From contig JBBISA010000044.1 in the NCBI GenBank assembly GCA_037441525.1, positions 1-35,082 on the forward strand: a stretch of DNA of 35,082 nt, in the 5' to 3' direction. Under the pieces are notes generated by a model. That model saw only the letters and a list, made by a program, of their open reading frames with translations, made no database searches and was not told where the DNA came from. Made by a program: the position numbers and the translations under genes. This DNA comes from SKVR01 sp037441525. Lineage in GTDB: Bacteria; Bacteroidota; Bacteroidia; Bacteroidales; UBA7960. Of the stretch, positions 1 to 8,411 are shown one piece after another; the first letter of the stretch is position 1, and every line of letters starts with the position of its first letter.

Positions 1-403
1 GTAAAACCTTTTCCCCCAGACCCTGAATATCAATTTTAAGGATGAAAAGCCCCCCCCTCATTATGTTTATAGAAATACTTGCATTCCCATCGATAAATTC
101 TAACTGATTGTTAAAAAGTATTCCTTCAATAATTACCGGGTCACCTCCCAACGGTCCGCCATCTATGCTTTCAACTGTTACATTGTAAAATCCGTTCAGT
201 TCAATATTATTTTGTTTTGCTTCACTTATGATCAAATCAAATGGTTCACCGGCATAGCCCAAATAAACATCACCATCTGGAAACAAATCAATATCTACAT
301 TAAACCCTGTTTGGGCATACCCTGATACCGGCCAGGACAAGGCCAGCATGATCATAATTATAATAAAAGCTATTGGTTTGCTGGTCAATCTTATAGTCCT
401 CAT
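1..403 (-). CDS. Secreted protein of unknown function, partial (3' end outside window)
   Basis: The reading frame is open from the window edge up to an ATG at 466, with an internal ATG at 403. I prefer 403 because it begins a textbook signal peptide: basic n-region (MRTIRLTSKP), a hydrophobic run rich in I, M, L and A, then SGYAQ as a likely signal peptidase I site. The 466 start would put about 21 extra residues in front. The mature part (starting TGFNVDIDLFPDGDVY) is acidic and beta-rich looking, with no family I recognise. About 134 codons are visible. The frame crosses eight consecutive G (C50-C57 on the plus strand) near codon 116, and the residues after it still read as plausible protein. 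Its neighbour upstream is a T9SS cargo gene on the same strand but with its own promoter, so the two need not be co-transcribed. The C-terminus, where a sorting domain would sit, is not in view. Confidence 0.7.
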   Translation of the reverse strand, partial: MRTIRLTSKPIAFIIIMIMLALSWPVSGYAQTGFNVDIDLFPDGDVYLGYAGEPFDLIISEAKQNNIELNGFYNVTVESIDGGPLGGDPVIIEGILFNNQLEFIDGNASISINIMRGGLFILKIDIQGLGEKVL

Positions 404-588
404 TAATTGCCGGATGGTGGTTTCCCCTTGCATTGAAGAGGACGGGTATATTAGATTTCGTTCCATAATCGTTGTATTTTAATACTTAATAGACTTTACG
501 CTTTTCTGTGGGTCAGTGTACCAAAAGGTTTCCACTATGCAGAATATATTTTTATCGATAAGTTCCCATATTAAAACCAGGTGAAACA

Positions 589-596
589 CAAAGTTA
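589..596 (-). promoter_or_regulatory. Bacteroidota -7 promoter box for the partial secreted-protein gene
   Basis: The minus strand reads TAACTTTG, an exact match to the Bacteroidota sigma-ABfr -7 consensus TAnnTTTG. No clear TTTG -33 element is seen at the expected spacing. Transcription would start near 583, giving a long leader of about 115 nt to the ATG at 466 or 180 nt to the ATG at 403. Confidence 0.5.
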
Positions 597-708
597 AACG
601 TTTTTTGGGGTATTGACTTAAAATCCCTGTTATTTGTATAGTTATCAACACAGTAAAAATACCCGGATAAAAATAGCTTCCCTGAAAGTCACCTTGTTAA
701 ATGCAAAT

Positions 709-730
709 CCCCCGGCCTTTCGGCCAGGGG
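709..730 (-). terminator. GC-rich hairpin after the T9SS cargo gene
   Basis: CCCC (709-712) and GGCC (714-717) pair with GGCC (722-725) and GGGG (727-730) around a TTTC tetraloop with one C-A mismatch. It lies about 40 bases past the stop of the minus-strand gene ending at 770. The minus-strand downstream tail is only moderately T-rich (ATTTGCATTT), so this may be a weak or purely structural terminator. The rest of 467-769 shows no gene apart from the promoter at 589-596. Confidence 0.5.
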
Positions 731-769
731 TTGCTTTCTTTATAATTCCATATTTCAGTTTGATGATAT

Positions 770-3700
770 CTATTTCACCAACAATTTTTTCACTTCAACA
801 CCCTGACCGGTATAAATGTTTACAAGGTAAACACCTTCCCTGAACTGTGATGTATTTATACGAACATAGCCTTGGTTAAAAACATCATGGAACACAACTT
901 TTCCTGCCAGGTCAGTAATTACAATCCTTGATATTGTGCCGGCTGATTCAACAATGGCATAGTCTATAGCCGGATTGGGATAGACCCTTACACCCGACAA
1001 TACAGTTTCCTCAATGCCGGTTTCATCTTCGAACAGGGCTGTGATGGCCACATTCTGCGCCGGCATGGTGTAGGTATATCCTGCATTTGGGCTGAGTTCA
1101 TTGCCCTGTTCGTCTTCCCACTTAACAAATCTGAAGTTGGTAGCAGCGGTAGCAACCAATGTAACAAGTTCCCCTTTTTCATAGTTACCGCCACCTGTAA
1201 CCGAGCCACCACCGGCTGGAGTAATGGTGATGGTAAGGGTAAATGTGGGAGCAATAATATTTGCGGAACCAACGGGAGCCCCGGTAAGGGAGATGGTGTA
1301 GTTAACTGACTTATTACCTGTGAGTTGCGCCGATGCAAGGGAAACGGGAATGTTGTTACCCGGCGTTGACTGGGCAAATTCTGCCACAACACCAGCAAGT
1401 GCCACATCGTCGTTGGCAACAGTATTAAGCAATACCAGCTCTGTGGCATCGATTGTTGCAATAGTGGTACCGTCGGCGGTTTTGTCCTGTGCGGTAAAAC
1501 TTCCGCCAATAGTAAGTTCCCTGGGGGTAATCGTGAACTGGCCGTCCACAAAGGCAATTTCATAATTATTTGAAGTAAGCCCTGATGGAGTAAGAAGATA
1601 GTCATCTGCATCTTCACCGGTTTCGCGCTCAAAAAACAATTCACCCGCAAGATCTGATTCATCTTCTCCTTCAACAAATCCGTTGAATAATACTGAAAAG
1701 GCAGGATCAGTTTCACCGTAGATCTTCGATATGTTTTGTGCGGTAACGGTAAGGGGAGCCCTTGAAATATCGGCCTGGAGTCCCTGGGGTTGCAGAAGTA
1801 TGTAATTGTAAGCCGCATCGCCCATAATGGTCATGACAACTGACACAGGGATATTTTCTCCGGCATCAGCCGATTCAAATATCCCGGTGGTATGATTTTC
1901 AAGAGATACCTTATCGATATCGATAACTTCAACACCTTCGAGCATGGCCCCAATCACAAGCGCAGCAGTTGCTCCGTCATAAACCTTATTTTGGGCCTGT
2001 GCACCTACCACTGTAAGTTCTTTGGGGGTAATGGCAAGCTTTACAGGGACACGCGGGCTCTCAACACCACCCGAACCCACTGTTGCAGCCCAGTATAGGT
2101 ACTCCCCCACAAAGGTGCCGGCAGGAATTACAGGTTCGCCACCGGTTTGCACATTGTACCAGGCAATGGTAAAACCACTGCCAGGATCGGCGGTAAGTAA
2201 ATGTTCCTGACCGTTGTAAACATATTGCTGATCATTAATGCCCGGGGTTTCGGGGACGAAGTTGGCCGTGATCATTACATCGGCACCGGGCATGGTAAAG
2301 GTGGTTGTGGCTGCATTGGCATCGGCCAGAACAACTTCCGGCGCCGACCAATGGGTAAATACATACCCCGCTGCCGGGGTTGCGGTTATGGTAACAATCT
2401 GCCCTGCACGGTAAGGGTTGCTTCCGGTAGTGTTGCCTGTCCCTTCGGGGGCAACTGCCATCTGCACATCATAAAGGAAACCGATGTATATATTATCAAC
2501 GGCTGCCGGGGGCAGTGTTCCCAAAGAACCGTCGTTAAGCCATGAAAATACCAGGCGTTGTACCTTCCCCTGATTTTGAGCCGGGATGTTGTAGTTCACC
2601 GTTTGCCATTGAGCCTGTGAATTATGGGTAAAAATATGACCTGTTAAAGCAGATCCTGAATTTACGGCAGTGGAGGGTTCAACCAGGTAAACCCGCAAAA
2701 TATCCACAGTGGGTTCGCCCATCCCCTTCCAGTTATAGCCAAGTATGGGCTGTTTGCCGCCTGTAGCTTCAGGAATTTCAAAATCCATATAGAAATGAAC
2801 CCTTGAAATTGCACCTGATGTCTGATAGGCATTATTTGCTCCGCTGTTATTAGATATGATAGCTGAAAGGTTCCCTGCATCAGCAGCGGCGGTGCCCACA
2901 TGCCACTGGTTCACCTGGGTGCCGTTTAATACCACCCAGTTGTTAAAATTGCCTTCCTGGAAATTCTCACTGAAAGGGAGGGCAACGGGGTTATATCCGG
3001 TTCCTGACAGGGTTATGGTATGTTCTGTAATTTCACCGCCGGTATTTGCTTTAATAACCACGATGGCGTTTTTTAACCCTGCTGACACAGGTTTAAAGGC
3101 AACAGTAATGATTGCCTGTTCCCCTGCCGCCAGGGCAATGGGTGAAAGGGGTGATGTAATTTCAAATTCTCCGGCATCGGGCCCGGCAATGGTTATATCT
3201 TCAGGTTCGATGGTAAGGATTCCTGCACCTGTATTGGAAAAGGTAACATTAAGGTTTTGAGATGTTTGGCCGGTCAGGGTAATACGATACTGGAAAATTC
3301 CGTTGGCCGGATTGATAAGGGTAAATACGGGGGGAGAAATTCTCATCTCGATTTTGGGCAACTCCAGGTCGTTGTTATCTTCTATTTCGAAACTCCCAGC
3401 CTCATTGAAATAGCCAATTTTAGATGCTGTAAATGAATAACTGCCCATGGGGAGTCGTATGGTTGCCTTACCCAGTGCATCGGTGGTAAGGTTGGTATAA
3501 CCTGGAATGGCGATAGTAGCTCCCTGCAAGGGTACCGGGTCAATTTCCGGATCAGAAGACTCTTCAACCACAGTAAAAGTTACCAGCGGCATAAGCTGCA
3601 TTACGATATTTTCGAGTTTATCTGCCCCTTCCATGGCCAGGGAGCCCGACCTGGGGGCATAATTTGTTTTAGTTGCCGTATAATTATATTCGCCGTCATT

Positions 3701-4729
3701 CAATGTTAAAGTAACAAGGCCTGATGCATTGGTAGCAATATTTCCTGACACTGCTTCATTCCCTGCATAGGTATAGGCAGTTCCGGTCAGGTTGATATCC
3801 ACATTACCAAGAATTTCACTTGCCTGGTCACGGGTCTGGAAAGTAAGATTGAAACGGCCGATTAGTGCAGGGGTGGAAACCTCCACATCGGAACCGGAAA
3901 CAGCGAATGAACCACCATGATAGGTTAAGTATTTGGCCGCTGAAATGGTATAGGTATAATTCCCGTCGGGCAATACAGTCATCACTTTCCCATTGGCACC
4001 TGTAGTGATAGTTATGGATACCGGGCCTGTTATGGCGATAGAAGCATTATTAACAGGATTGCTGTTTCTGTTGAGAATGGTAAATTCGGCCTGACTGAAG
4101 GTACCGATCTTCACATTATCGAAATCTACCCAGAAATCGCCTGTCAAACGGCTAACTCTTGCTCTTACCACAATATTTTGATTTTGGTATAACGCTGGTA
4201 AGGGAATTGTTTTCTGTGCGTAAGCATTTGAAACAGTATGATTACCATTTCCGATAGTTTCCAGAGTTTCATAGGTTGAGTCATCGGCACCTGCCAGTTT
4301 TATCTGCACTTGTATACTGAAAGATGTCGCTGCTGTCGCGTTGGCAGGATAAGATGCCGCGTTCACTACACGATAGCGGAACTGAATAACTGGATTAATA
4401 CCCGCAGAAACATCCGGTGTTGCCCAAACCCTTACAGCAGGCGGAGAAGCCAATCGCAAGGCATACCTATTATTACTATTGTCACCGTGTTGGGTATTCA
4501 CCCTGAATTCACCACTCCATCCGGGAACCTGAGTATTTAGCGCCAGGCCTTCAAACCCTTCAAAAAGCCAGGCCAGGGCTTCTTTGGTAACAGGTTGTGT
4601 ATTGGCTTTAAGTGAGTTTACAGAAAATAATAGTAATAATATAATTATTACCGACAAACTCAACAGTGATAAAGGCTTAAATAAACGCTTACTTTGCTGT
4701 TCAGCGAAAGGGGTAAATGTTCTTTTCAT
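770..4729 (-). CDS. Large multidomain T9SS-sorted surface/secreted protein
   Basis: This predicted extracellular protein of about 1,319 residues is exported by Sec and then by T9SS. I chose the ATG at 4729 because it gives a shorter n-region before the hydrophobic signal segment (LLSLSVIIILLLLFSVNSLKA); an in-frame ATG at 4774 would add 15 residues. Domains in order, as residues from 4774: beta-sandwich ending in WVDFDNVKIG (about 75-225); three carboxypeptidase-regulatory-like repeats with GxYxYTxxxxxY signatures (about 230-480); an Ig-like segment of the DUF1573/ASPM type (about 485-595); a cleaved-adhesin-like jelly roll (about 600-765); an InlB B-repeat (ITATPAAGYVFTHWS); YDG and MBG-type repeats with ITPKELTV, ADISRAPLTV and ITPRELTI junctions; a second InlB B-repeat; and a C-terminal type A sorting domain with VYPNP, VITDLAGKVV and a final VKKLLVK. 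No catalytic domain is recognisable, so an adhesin or matrix role is likely. A -7 box lies at 4794-4801. Confidence 0.93.
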   Translation of the reverse strand: MKRTFTPFAEQQSKRLFKPLSLLSLSVIIILLLLFSVNSLKANTQPVTKEALAWLFEGFEGLALNTQVPGWSGEFRVNTQHGDNSNNRYALRLASPPAVRVWATPDVSAGINPVIQFRYRVVNAASYPANATAATSFSIQVQIKLAGADDSTYETLETIGNGNHTVSNAYAQKTIPLPALYQNQNIVVRARVSRLTGDFWVDFDNVKIGTFSQAEFTILNRNSNPVNNASIAITGPVSITITTGANGKVMTVLPDGNYTYTISAAKYLTYHGGSFAVSGSDVEVSTPALIGRFNLTFQTRDQASEILGNVDINLTGTAYTYAGNEAVSGNIATNASGLVTLTLNDGEYNYTATKTNYAPRSGSLAMEGADKLENIVMQLMPLVTFTVVEESSDPEIDPVPLQGATIAIPGYTNLTTDALGKATIRLPMGSYSFTASKIGYFNEAGSFEIEDNNDLELPKIEMRISPPVFTLINPANGIFQYRITLTGQTSQNLNVTFSNTGAGILTIEPEDITIAGPDAGEFEITSPLSPIALAAGEQAIITVAFKPVSAGLKNAIVVIKANTGGEITEHTITLSGTGYNPVALPFSENFQEGNFNNWVVLNGTQVNQWHVGTAAADAGNLSAIISNNSGANNAYQTSGAISRVHFYMDFEIPEATGGKQPILGYNWKGMGEPTVDILRVYLVEPSTAVNSGSALTGHIFTHNSQAQWQTVNYNIPAQNQGKVQRLVFSWLNDGSLGTLPPAAVDNIYIGFLYDVQMAVAPEGTGNTTGSNPYRAGQIVTITATPAAGYVFTHWSAPEVVLADANAATTTFTMPGADVMITANFVPETPGINDQQYVYNGQEHLLTADPGSGFTIAWYNVQTGGEPVIPAGTFVGEYLYWAATVGSGGVESPRVPVKLAITPKELTVVGAQAQNKVYDGATAALVIGAMLEGVEVIDIDKVSLENHTTGIFESADAGENIPVSVVMTIMGDAAYNYILLQPQGLQADISRAPLTVTAQNISKIYGETDPAFSVLFNGFVEGEDESDLAGELFFERETGEDADDYLLTPSGLTSNNYEIAFVDGQFTITPRELTIGGSFTAQDKTADGTTIATIDATELVLLNTVANDDVALAGVVAEFAQSTPGNNIPVSLASAQLTGNKSVNYTISLTGAPVGSANIIAPTFTLTITITPAGGGSVTGGGNYEKGELVTLVATAATNFRFVKWEDEQGNELSPNAGYTYTMPAQNVAITALFEDETGIEETVLSGVRVYPNPAIDYAIVESAGTISRIVITDLAGKVVFHDVFNQGYVRINTSQFREGVYLVNIYTGQGVEVKKLLVK

Positions 4730-4793
4730 GGTGTATGGTTTATTGGTGAGTATATAATTCTCTATTGCTTTCATTATTATGAAATTGTGGCTG

Positions 4794-4801
4794 CAAAGTT
4801 A
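4794..4801 (-). promoter_or_regulatory. -7 promoter box for the T9SS cargo gene
   Basis: The minus strand reads TAACTTTG followed by CAG, matching TAnnTTTG. The predicted start near 4788 leaves about 59 nt to the preferred ATG at 4729, or about 14 nt to the ATG at 4774. Confidence 0.5.
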
Positions 4802-4854
4802 ATGAAACTTTCTAGTGTCCCCTTGTACTTGTGGTTGTAAAACTTTGATTTTAT

Positions 4855-4918
4855 GAAATAAACCGGCACAAAGCAAACAAAAAAATAAACCGGTCAACAC
4901 AGGTCGCCGGTTCATTTC
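4855..4918. repeat. Inverted and direct repeat cluster in the lysA/T9SS-gene intergenic region
   Basis: GAAATAAACCGGC (4855-4867) is the inverse of GCCGGTTCATTTC (4906-4918) with one mismatch. A third partial copy (ATAAACCGG) lies between them at about 4885-4893, so the repeat could fold in two registers. It sits between the lysA stop at 5130 and the promoter of the T9SS gene. The remaining part of 4802-5129 is AT-rich with no gene; a short hairpin CAGGG/CCCTG (5102-5118), just past the lysA stop, is the only candidate lysA terminator and lacks a T-run. Confidence 0.4.
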
Positions 4919-5129
4919 GAAGATAAAACCATTTTATTGATCTTAATTACCAATCAATCATCTGTTTGCGGAATTTTACAACCAATATAATCTTTAAACT
5001 CACCAATAAACAAAATTCATCTTCAAACAATAAAAAGTTAATAACAAACCATATAAAACTTTCATTGCATAATTACAATTTTAATAATTCCTGGTGGCAA
5101 ACAGGGAAAGAAACCCTGGACAAAGAACG

Positions 5130-6257
5130 CTAAACTATCACATACCCCGCCCTGTCGCGCATATTGTATTGCAGAGTCATGGATTCGCTGTAGGCTCCGC
5201 AGGTGTGGATGGCAATAATGTCGCCCCGCGAGGTTCCGGGCAAGTGAATATCCTTTGCAAACACATCGGTTGATTCGCAGATAGGGCCCACCACATCGTA
5301 AACCTGATCAGGTAGTTTTGATGTAAGGTTGGTAATATGATGTTTGCTCTGGTAAAGGGCAGGGCGCATAAGCTCGGTCATGCCGGCATCGGTGATTACA
5401 AAATTGCGGTTGATCCCCTTTTTGGTGTATAAAACCGTGGTGATCAGTTTGCCGCACTGCGCCACCAGACTGCGCCCCAGTTCGAAACGCACCTGTATAT
5501 GGGAAGGGATTTTAAGATAACGGTTAAAAACATCAAAATAGGCATCAAAGGGAGCTATAGGGTTGGTTTCGGGGTGTTCATAGTCAACCCCCAGACCGCC
5601 GCCCATGTTAACCATAACGGCACCCCTTTTTTCCATATCCATCTCTTCCCACAGCTGGTTCACCTTCTGGCAAAGCTTTTCAAAGGGTTCAAGGGTTATT
5701 ATCTGCGAGCCGATGTGAAAATGCAACCCCACGAGTTTAAGGTAGGGTGAGCGTGAGGCAAAGTCCAGCACATCTTTCAAATGGGTTTGATGCACCCCAA
5801 ATTTGTTCTCAACCAAACCGGTGGTAATGTGCTTATGGGTGTTGGCTTTAACCCCAGGATTAACCCTAATGGCCACCGGGGCCACCCTATGCACGCGGCG
5901 GGCTATCTCCTCAGTGATCATCAGCTCCTCCATAGATTCACAGTTGAGGCACAGAATTTCATTGTTGAGGGCCAGTTCAATCTCACTGTCTGACTTCCCA
6001 ACTCCGGCATACACCACATCCTTTGGAGCAAAACCAACTCTTAGGGCTTCAGCAACTTCATTTCCACTAACACAGTCGGCTCCAAGTCCGTAGCCGGCAA
6101 TAACCGAAGTAATTGCGGGATTGTTATTGGCCTTGATGGCATAATGTATCTGGTAGCCATAGCGGGCGGCACTCTGGGTTGCCTTTTTAAGGGTTTGATG
6201 CAGCAGAGCGGCATCATACACAAAGCAGGGAGTTTTTAACTGCCGGTAGTTGTGCAT
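5130..6257 (-). CDS. lysA: Diaminopimelate decarboxylase
   Basis: This PLP-dependent fold-type III enzyme decarboxylates meso-diaminopimelate to L-lysine in the cytoplasm, the last step of lysine synthesis. It has 375 residues, slightly short for the family. The PLP-binding Lys is K42 in YAIKANNN. Other family motifs are GLHFHIGSQI, the glycine-rich phosphate-binding GGGLGVDYE, FELGRSLVAQCG (matching the usual EPGR region), the active-site Cys in GPICESTDVFAKD, and the C-terminal GAYSESM...YNMR. The ATG at 6257 lies 22 bases inside the 3' end of the upstream aspartokinase gene, indicating translational coupling in a lysC-lysA operon. No clear terminator follows. The family assignment is firm. 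Confidence 0.96.
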   Translation of the reverse strand: MHNYRQLKTPCFVYDAALLHQTLKKATQSAARYGYQIHYAIKANNNPAITSVIAGYGLGADCVSGNEVAEALRVGFAPKDVVYAGVGKSDSEIELALNNEILCLNCESMEELMITEEIARRVHRVAPVAIRVNPGVKANTHKHITTGLVENKFGVHQTHLKDVLDFASRSPYLKLVGLHFHIGSQIITLEPFEKLCQKVNQLWEEMDMEKRGAVMVNMGGGLGVDYEHPETNPIAPFDAYFDVFNRYLKIPSHIQVRFELGRSLVAQCGKLITTVLYTKKGINRNFVITDAGMTELMRPALYQSKHHITNLTSKLPDQVYDVVGPICESTDVFAKDIHLPGTSRGDIIAIHTCGAYSESMTLQYNMRDRAGYVIV

Positions 6258-7615
6258 AGGGCTAGTGACTTATCGGTTGAATGACTTAATACGGGTTGAA
6301 GTGCATTGAGTGCTTCCACCTTCTGGGCGATGGGAAGCACAAAGGTTATGTTGTTGCTGCTGGCACCAAGAGATACCATGCGGATATCGAAAACCTTAAG
6401 ATGCTGCAAAATGCAGGCTATATGGCCAGGCTGTAACACATCGCCCACCACGCAAATAATGCACCGGTCGGTTTCCAGGTCAACCTGGCCCAGTTGTCCG
6501 AGTTCTTCCAAAAGGGGTGCTAAGCCTGTTGCATCTTCAATGGTAACTGAAACCGATACCTCGGAAGTGGTAACCACATCTACCGGCACACGGTGTTTTC
6601 TGAATACTTCAAATACTTTTGCCAGAAATCCATAGGCGTTGAACATCCGGCCCGAGGTAATCCGCAGGATGTTGATATTATCCTTGGCCGCTATTGCCCT
6701 GATCCCCGTTGATGGGGTCTCAGCCTGTATGGTGGTACCGGGAGCTGACGGGTCGAAGGTGTTTTTGATGCAAACCGGAACATTCTTTTCGCGGGCAGGC
6801 CGAACACAGGTAGGATGAAGTATTTTCGCGCCAAAATAGGCAAGCTCGGCGGCTTCGGTATACGATAACTCTCTTATAGGCCTGGTGCCGGCTACATGGC
6901 GCGGGTCGTTGTTGTGCATACCATCAATATCGGTCCATATTTCAATAAGCTCGGCATTCAGGGCAGCACCAACCAGAGTGGCAGTGAAATCGCTTCCGCC
7001 CCGGCTTAGGGTGGCCACTTCGCCCTGATGATTGCGGCAGATAAAACCCTGGGTTACAAAAATACCCTTCCCGCTGAAAAGAGGGTCGGCAGAAAACCTG
7101 CGGGCAATATCTTCAACAACAGGTTCATCGTGATCATTGAGATGCAAAAAGGAAGTGGCATCGAGCAAAACTGCGGGGTTGCCAATGTGTTGCAGATACC
7201 TGCAAACCATGCGCGATGTTACCTGCTCGCCAAGGGCTATTACCCTGCTTCGGTAAATGGGAATAAAAATGCCATTAATCAGCGAAGCCACCTCATTGAA
7301 AATGGCTCCTGTTTCGGAAAGGATATCACTGTTGTTAATCAATTGCGAACAATGCGAGTCGAAGGGATGACGAATGGTTTCCAGCTGGCTGAGCGCAGTT
7401 TCGGTTTCGCCGTTCTCCCAGCTTTGAGCTACCTGAATAAGAGAATTGGTCATGCCCGACATGGCCGAACATACCACTATGCAGTTTTCGTTGGCGCGTG
7501 TAATGTCTGTGGCCACCCTGATGCGCTCGGCGCTACCCAGCGATGTGCCGCCAAATTTTAATACTTTCAATGTTGATAATTTATTAGGGGGATAAAAAGG
7601 GTTAATTAGGTTCAT
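6236..7615 (-). CDS. lysC: Aspartate kinase (monofunctional)
   Basis: It phosphorylates L-aspartate, the committed step to diaminopimelate, lysine, threonine and methionine. The N-terminal amino-acid kinase domain has KVLKFGGTSLGS, the aspartate/ATP region LSRGGSDFTATLVGAAL, EIWTDIDGM and SYTEAAELAYFGAKILHP. The C-terminal third holds tandem ACT domains (NILRITSGRM...VSVSVTIED and CIICVVGD...), the usual site for end-product inhibition. I use the ATG at 7615 (459 residues); a TTG at 7651 would add 12 residues, and a TTG at 7571 would begin right at LKVLKFGG as in typical homologs, so the true start is uncertain. It is divergent from the ACT-like protein gene at 7750 and overlaps lysA downstream. 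A weak -7-like box (TTTCTTTG, minus) lies at 7649-7656. Confidence 0.95.
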   Translation of the reverse strand: MNLINPFYPPNKLSTLKVLKFGGTSLGSAERIRVATDITRANENCIVVCSAMSGMTNSLIQVAQSWENGETETALSQLETIRHPFDSHCSQLINNSDILSETGAIFNEVASLINGIFIPIYRSRVIALGEQVTSRMVCRYLQHIGNPAVLLDATSFLHLNDHDEPVVEDIARRFSADPLFSGKGIFVTQGFICRNHQGEVATLSRGGSDFTATLVGAALNAELIEIWTDIDGMHNNDPRHVAGTRPIRELSYTEAAELAYFGAKILHPTCVRPAREKNVPVCIKNTFDPSAPGTTIQAETPSTGIRAIAAKDNINILRITSGRMFNAYGFLAKVFEVFRKHRVPVDVVTTSEVSVSVTIEDATGLAPLLEELGQLGQVDLETDRCIICVVGDVLQPGHIACILQHLKVFDIRMVSLGASSNNITFVLPIAQKVEALNALQPVLSHSTDKSLALCTTTGS

Positions 7616-7705
7616 TTCTGCGGGCTGCAGCCAATTGATTTCGGGGTGCAAAGAAAAAACTTTTTCCGCTTTCTGTGAAATTTTAATTTCATATAAACTT
7701 TTTTA

Positions 7706-7713
7706 TAACTTTG
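7706..7713 (+). promoter_or_regulatory. -7 promoter box for the ACT-like protein gene
   Basis: TAACTTTG matches TAnnTTTG exactly. It gives a transcription start near 7720 and a leader of about 30 nt to the ATG at 7750. It lies in a 134-bp divergent region shared with lysC. Confidence 0.5.
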
Positions 7714-7749
7714 TGTTGCATTTTTAACACCTTAAAAGTTCTTCACACA

Positions 7750-8406
7750 ATGAACATTGCACAAGCAGTAGACGAGCAAATCAGTAAATCACCATTTCTT
7801 GAAGAAGCGCTGGCCGACCAGCTGATAAACATTTCATCGCTTGCCCGGCAAATGCAGCCCGAAATAGAGCGGCAGCTGGGTAAAAAGGTGCAAACGGGCG
7901 CCATTGTCATGGCTATAAACCGCAGACCTGCCCAGGCCTCCTTCCGCATAAGCAAAACCATACGCGAATTCATGGGCAGGCTGGGCGATATTATTGTTAG
8001 GTCAGACCTCCGGGATTATACCTTCGAAAATTCGGCAAGCCTCAATGCCTGCAACCGATTGCTCATGGATGGCATTGCAGGCGAAAAAGAGATTTTCTGT
8101 ACGATTAGCCAGGGAGTGTTCGAAACTACGCTTGTGGTGAGCAACCTGCTGGCCAATCGCATAAAAGAGGTTTACAAAAACGAAAAACTGATTGCCGGAA
8201 AGGAAAAGCTTTCTTCGGTTACCATCAGGCTTCCCGAAATAAATACCGAAGTTTCGGGCATTTACTATTTCCTTTTGAAGCAACTTGCCTGGATCGGTAT
8301 CAACATCTGTGAGGTGATCTCAACTACCAACGAGATAACCCTTGTGGTTTCAGAAAAAGATGTGCACAAGGCCTTTGCCCTGCTCATGGAAATGAAACAG
8401 AGATAG
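7750..8406 (+). CDS. Conserved ACT-like domain protein divergent from lysC
   Basis: This is a protein of 218 residues from the ATG at 7750; an upstream in-frame ATG at 7711 overlaps the promoter box and is rejected. The N-terminal half is helical and basic (LARQMQPEIERQLGKKVQ...), and could be a DNA-binding or dimerisation region, though no standard helix-turn-helix is obvious. The C-terminal about 65 residues (VTIRLPEINTEVSGIYYFLL, then GINICEVISTTNEITLVVSE) read like a beta-alpha-beta ACT domain similar to the regulatory ACT repeats of aspartokinase. The divergent arrangement with lysC suggests a role in sensing or regulating aspartate-family amino acids; that role is inference. Its stop lies 5 bases from the convergent stop of the peptidase gene, with no terminator between. 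Confidence 0.75.
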   Translation: MNIAQAVDEQISKSPFLEEALADQLINISSLARQMQPEIERQLGKKVQTGAIVMAINRRPAQASFRISKTIREFMGRLGDIIVRSDLRDYTFENSASLNACNRLLMDGIAGEKEIFCTISQGVFETTLVVSNLLANRIKEVYKNEKLIAGKEKLSSVTIRLPEINTEVSGIYYFLLKQLAWIGINICEVISTTNEITLVVSEKDVHKAFALLMEMKQR

Positions 8407-8411
8407 ATGCA

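Noticed and set aside
988..1818. 276-codon frame inside the T9SS gene
   Set aside because: It overlaps the T9SS gene in another frame on the same strand, has a low-complexity, Leu/Pro-rich translation, and no start context; it is a shadow.
7028..7561. 177-codon plus-strand frame opposite lysC
   Set aside because: It is antisense to aspartokinase and shows no recognisable domain.
7616..7749. Lysine riboswitch or leader attenuator upstream of lysC
   Set aside because: The spacer is too short and has no conserved riboswitch core or leader peptide.
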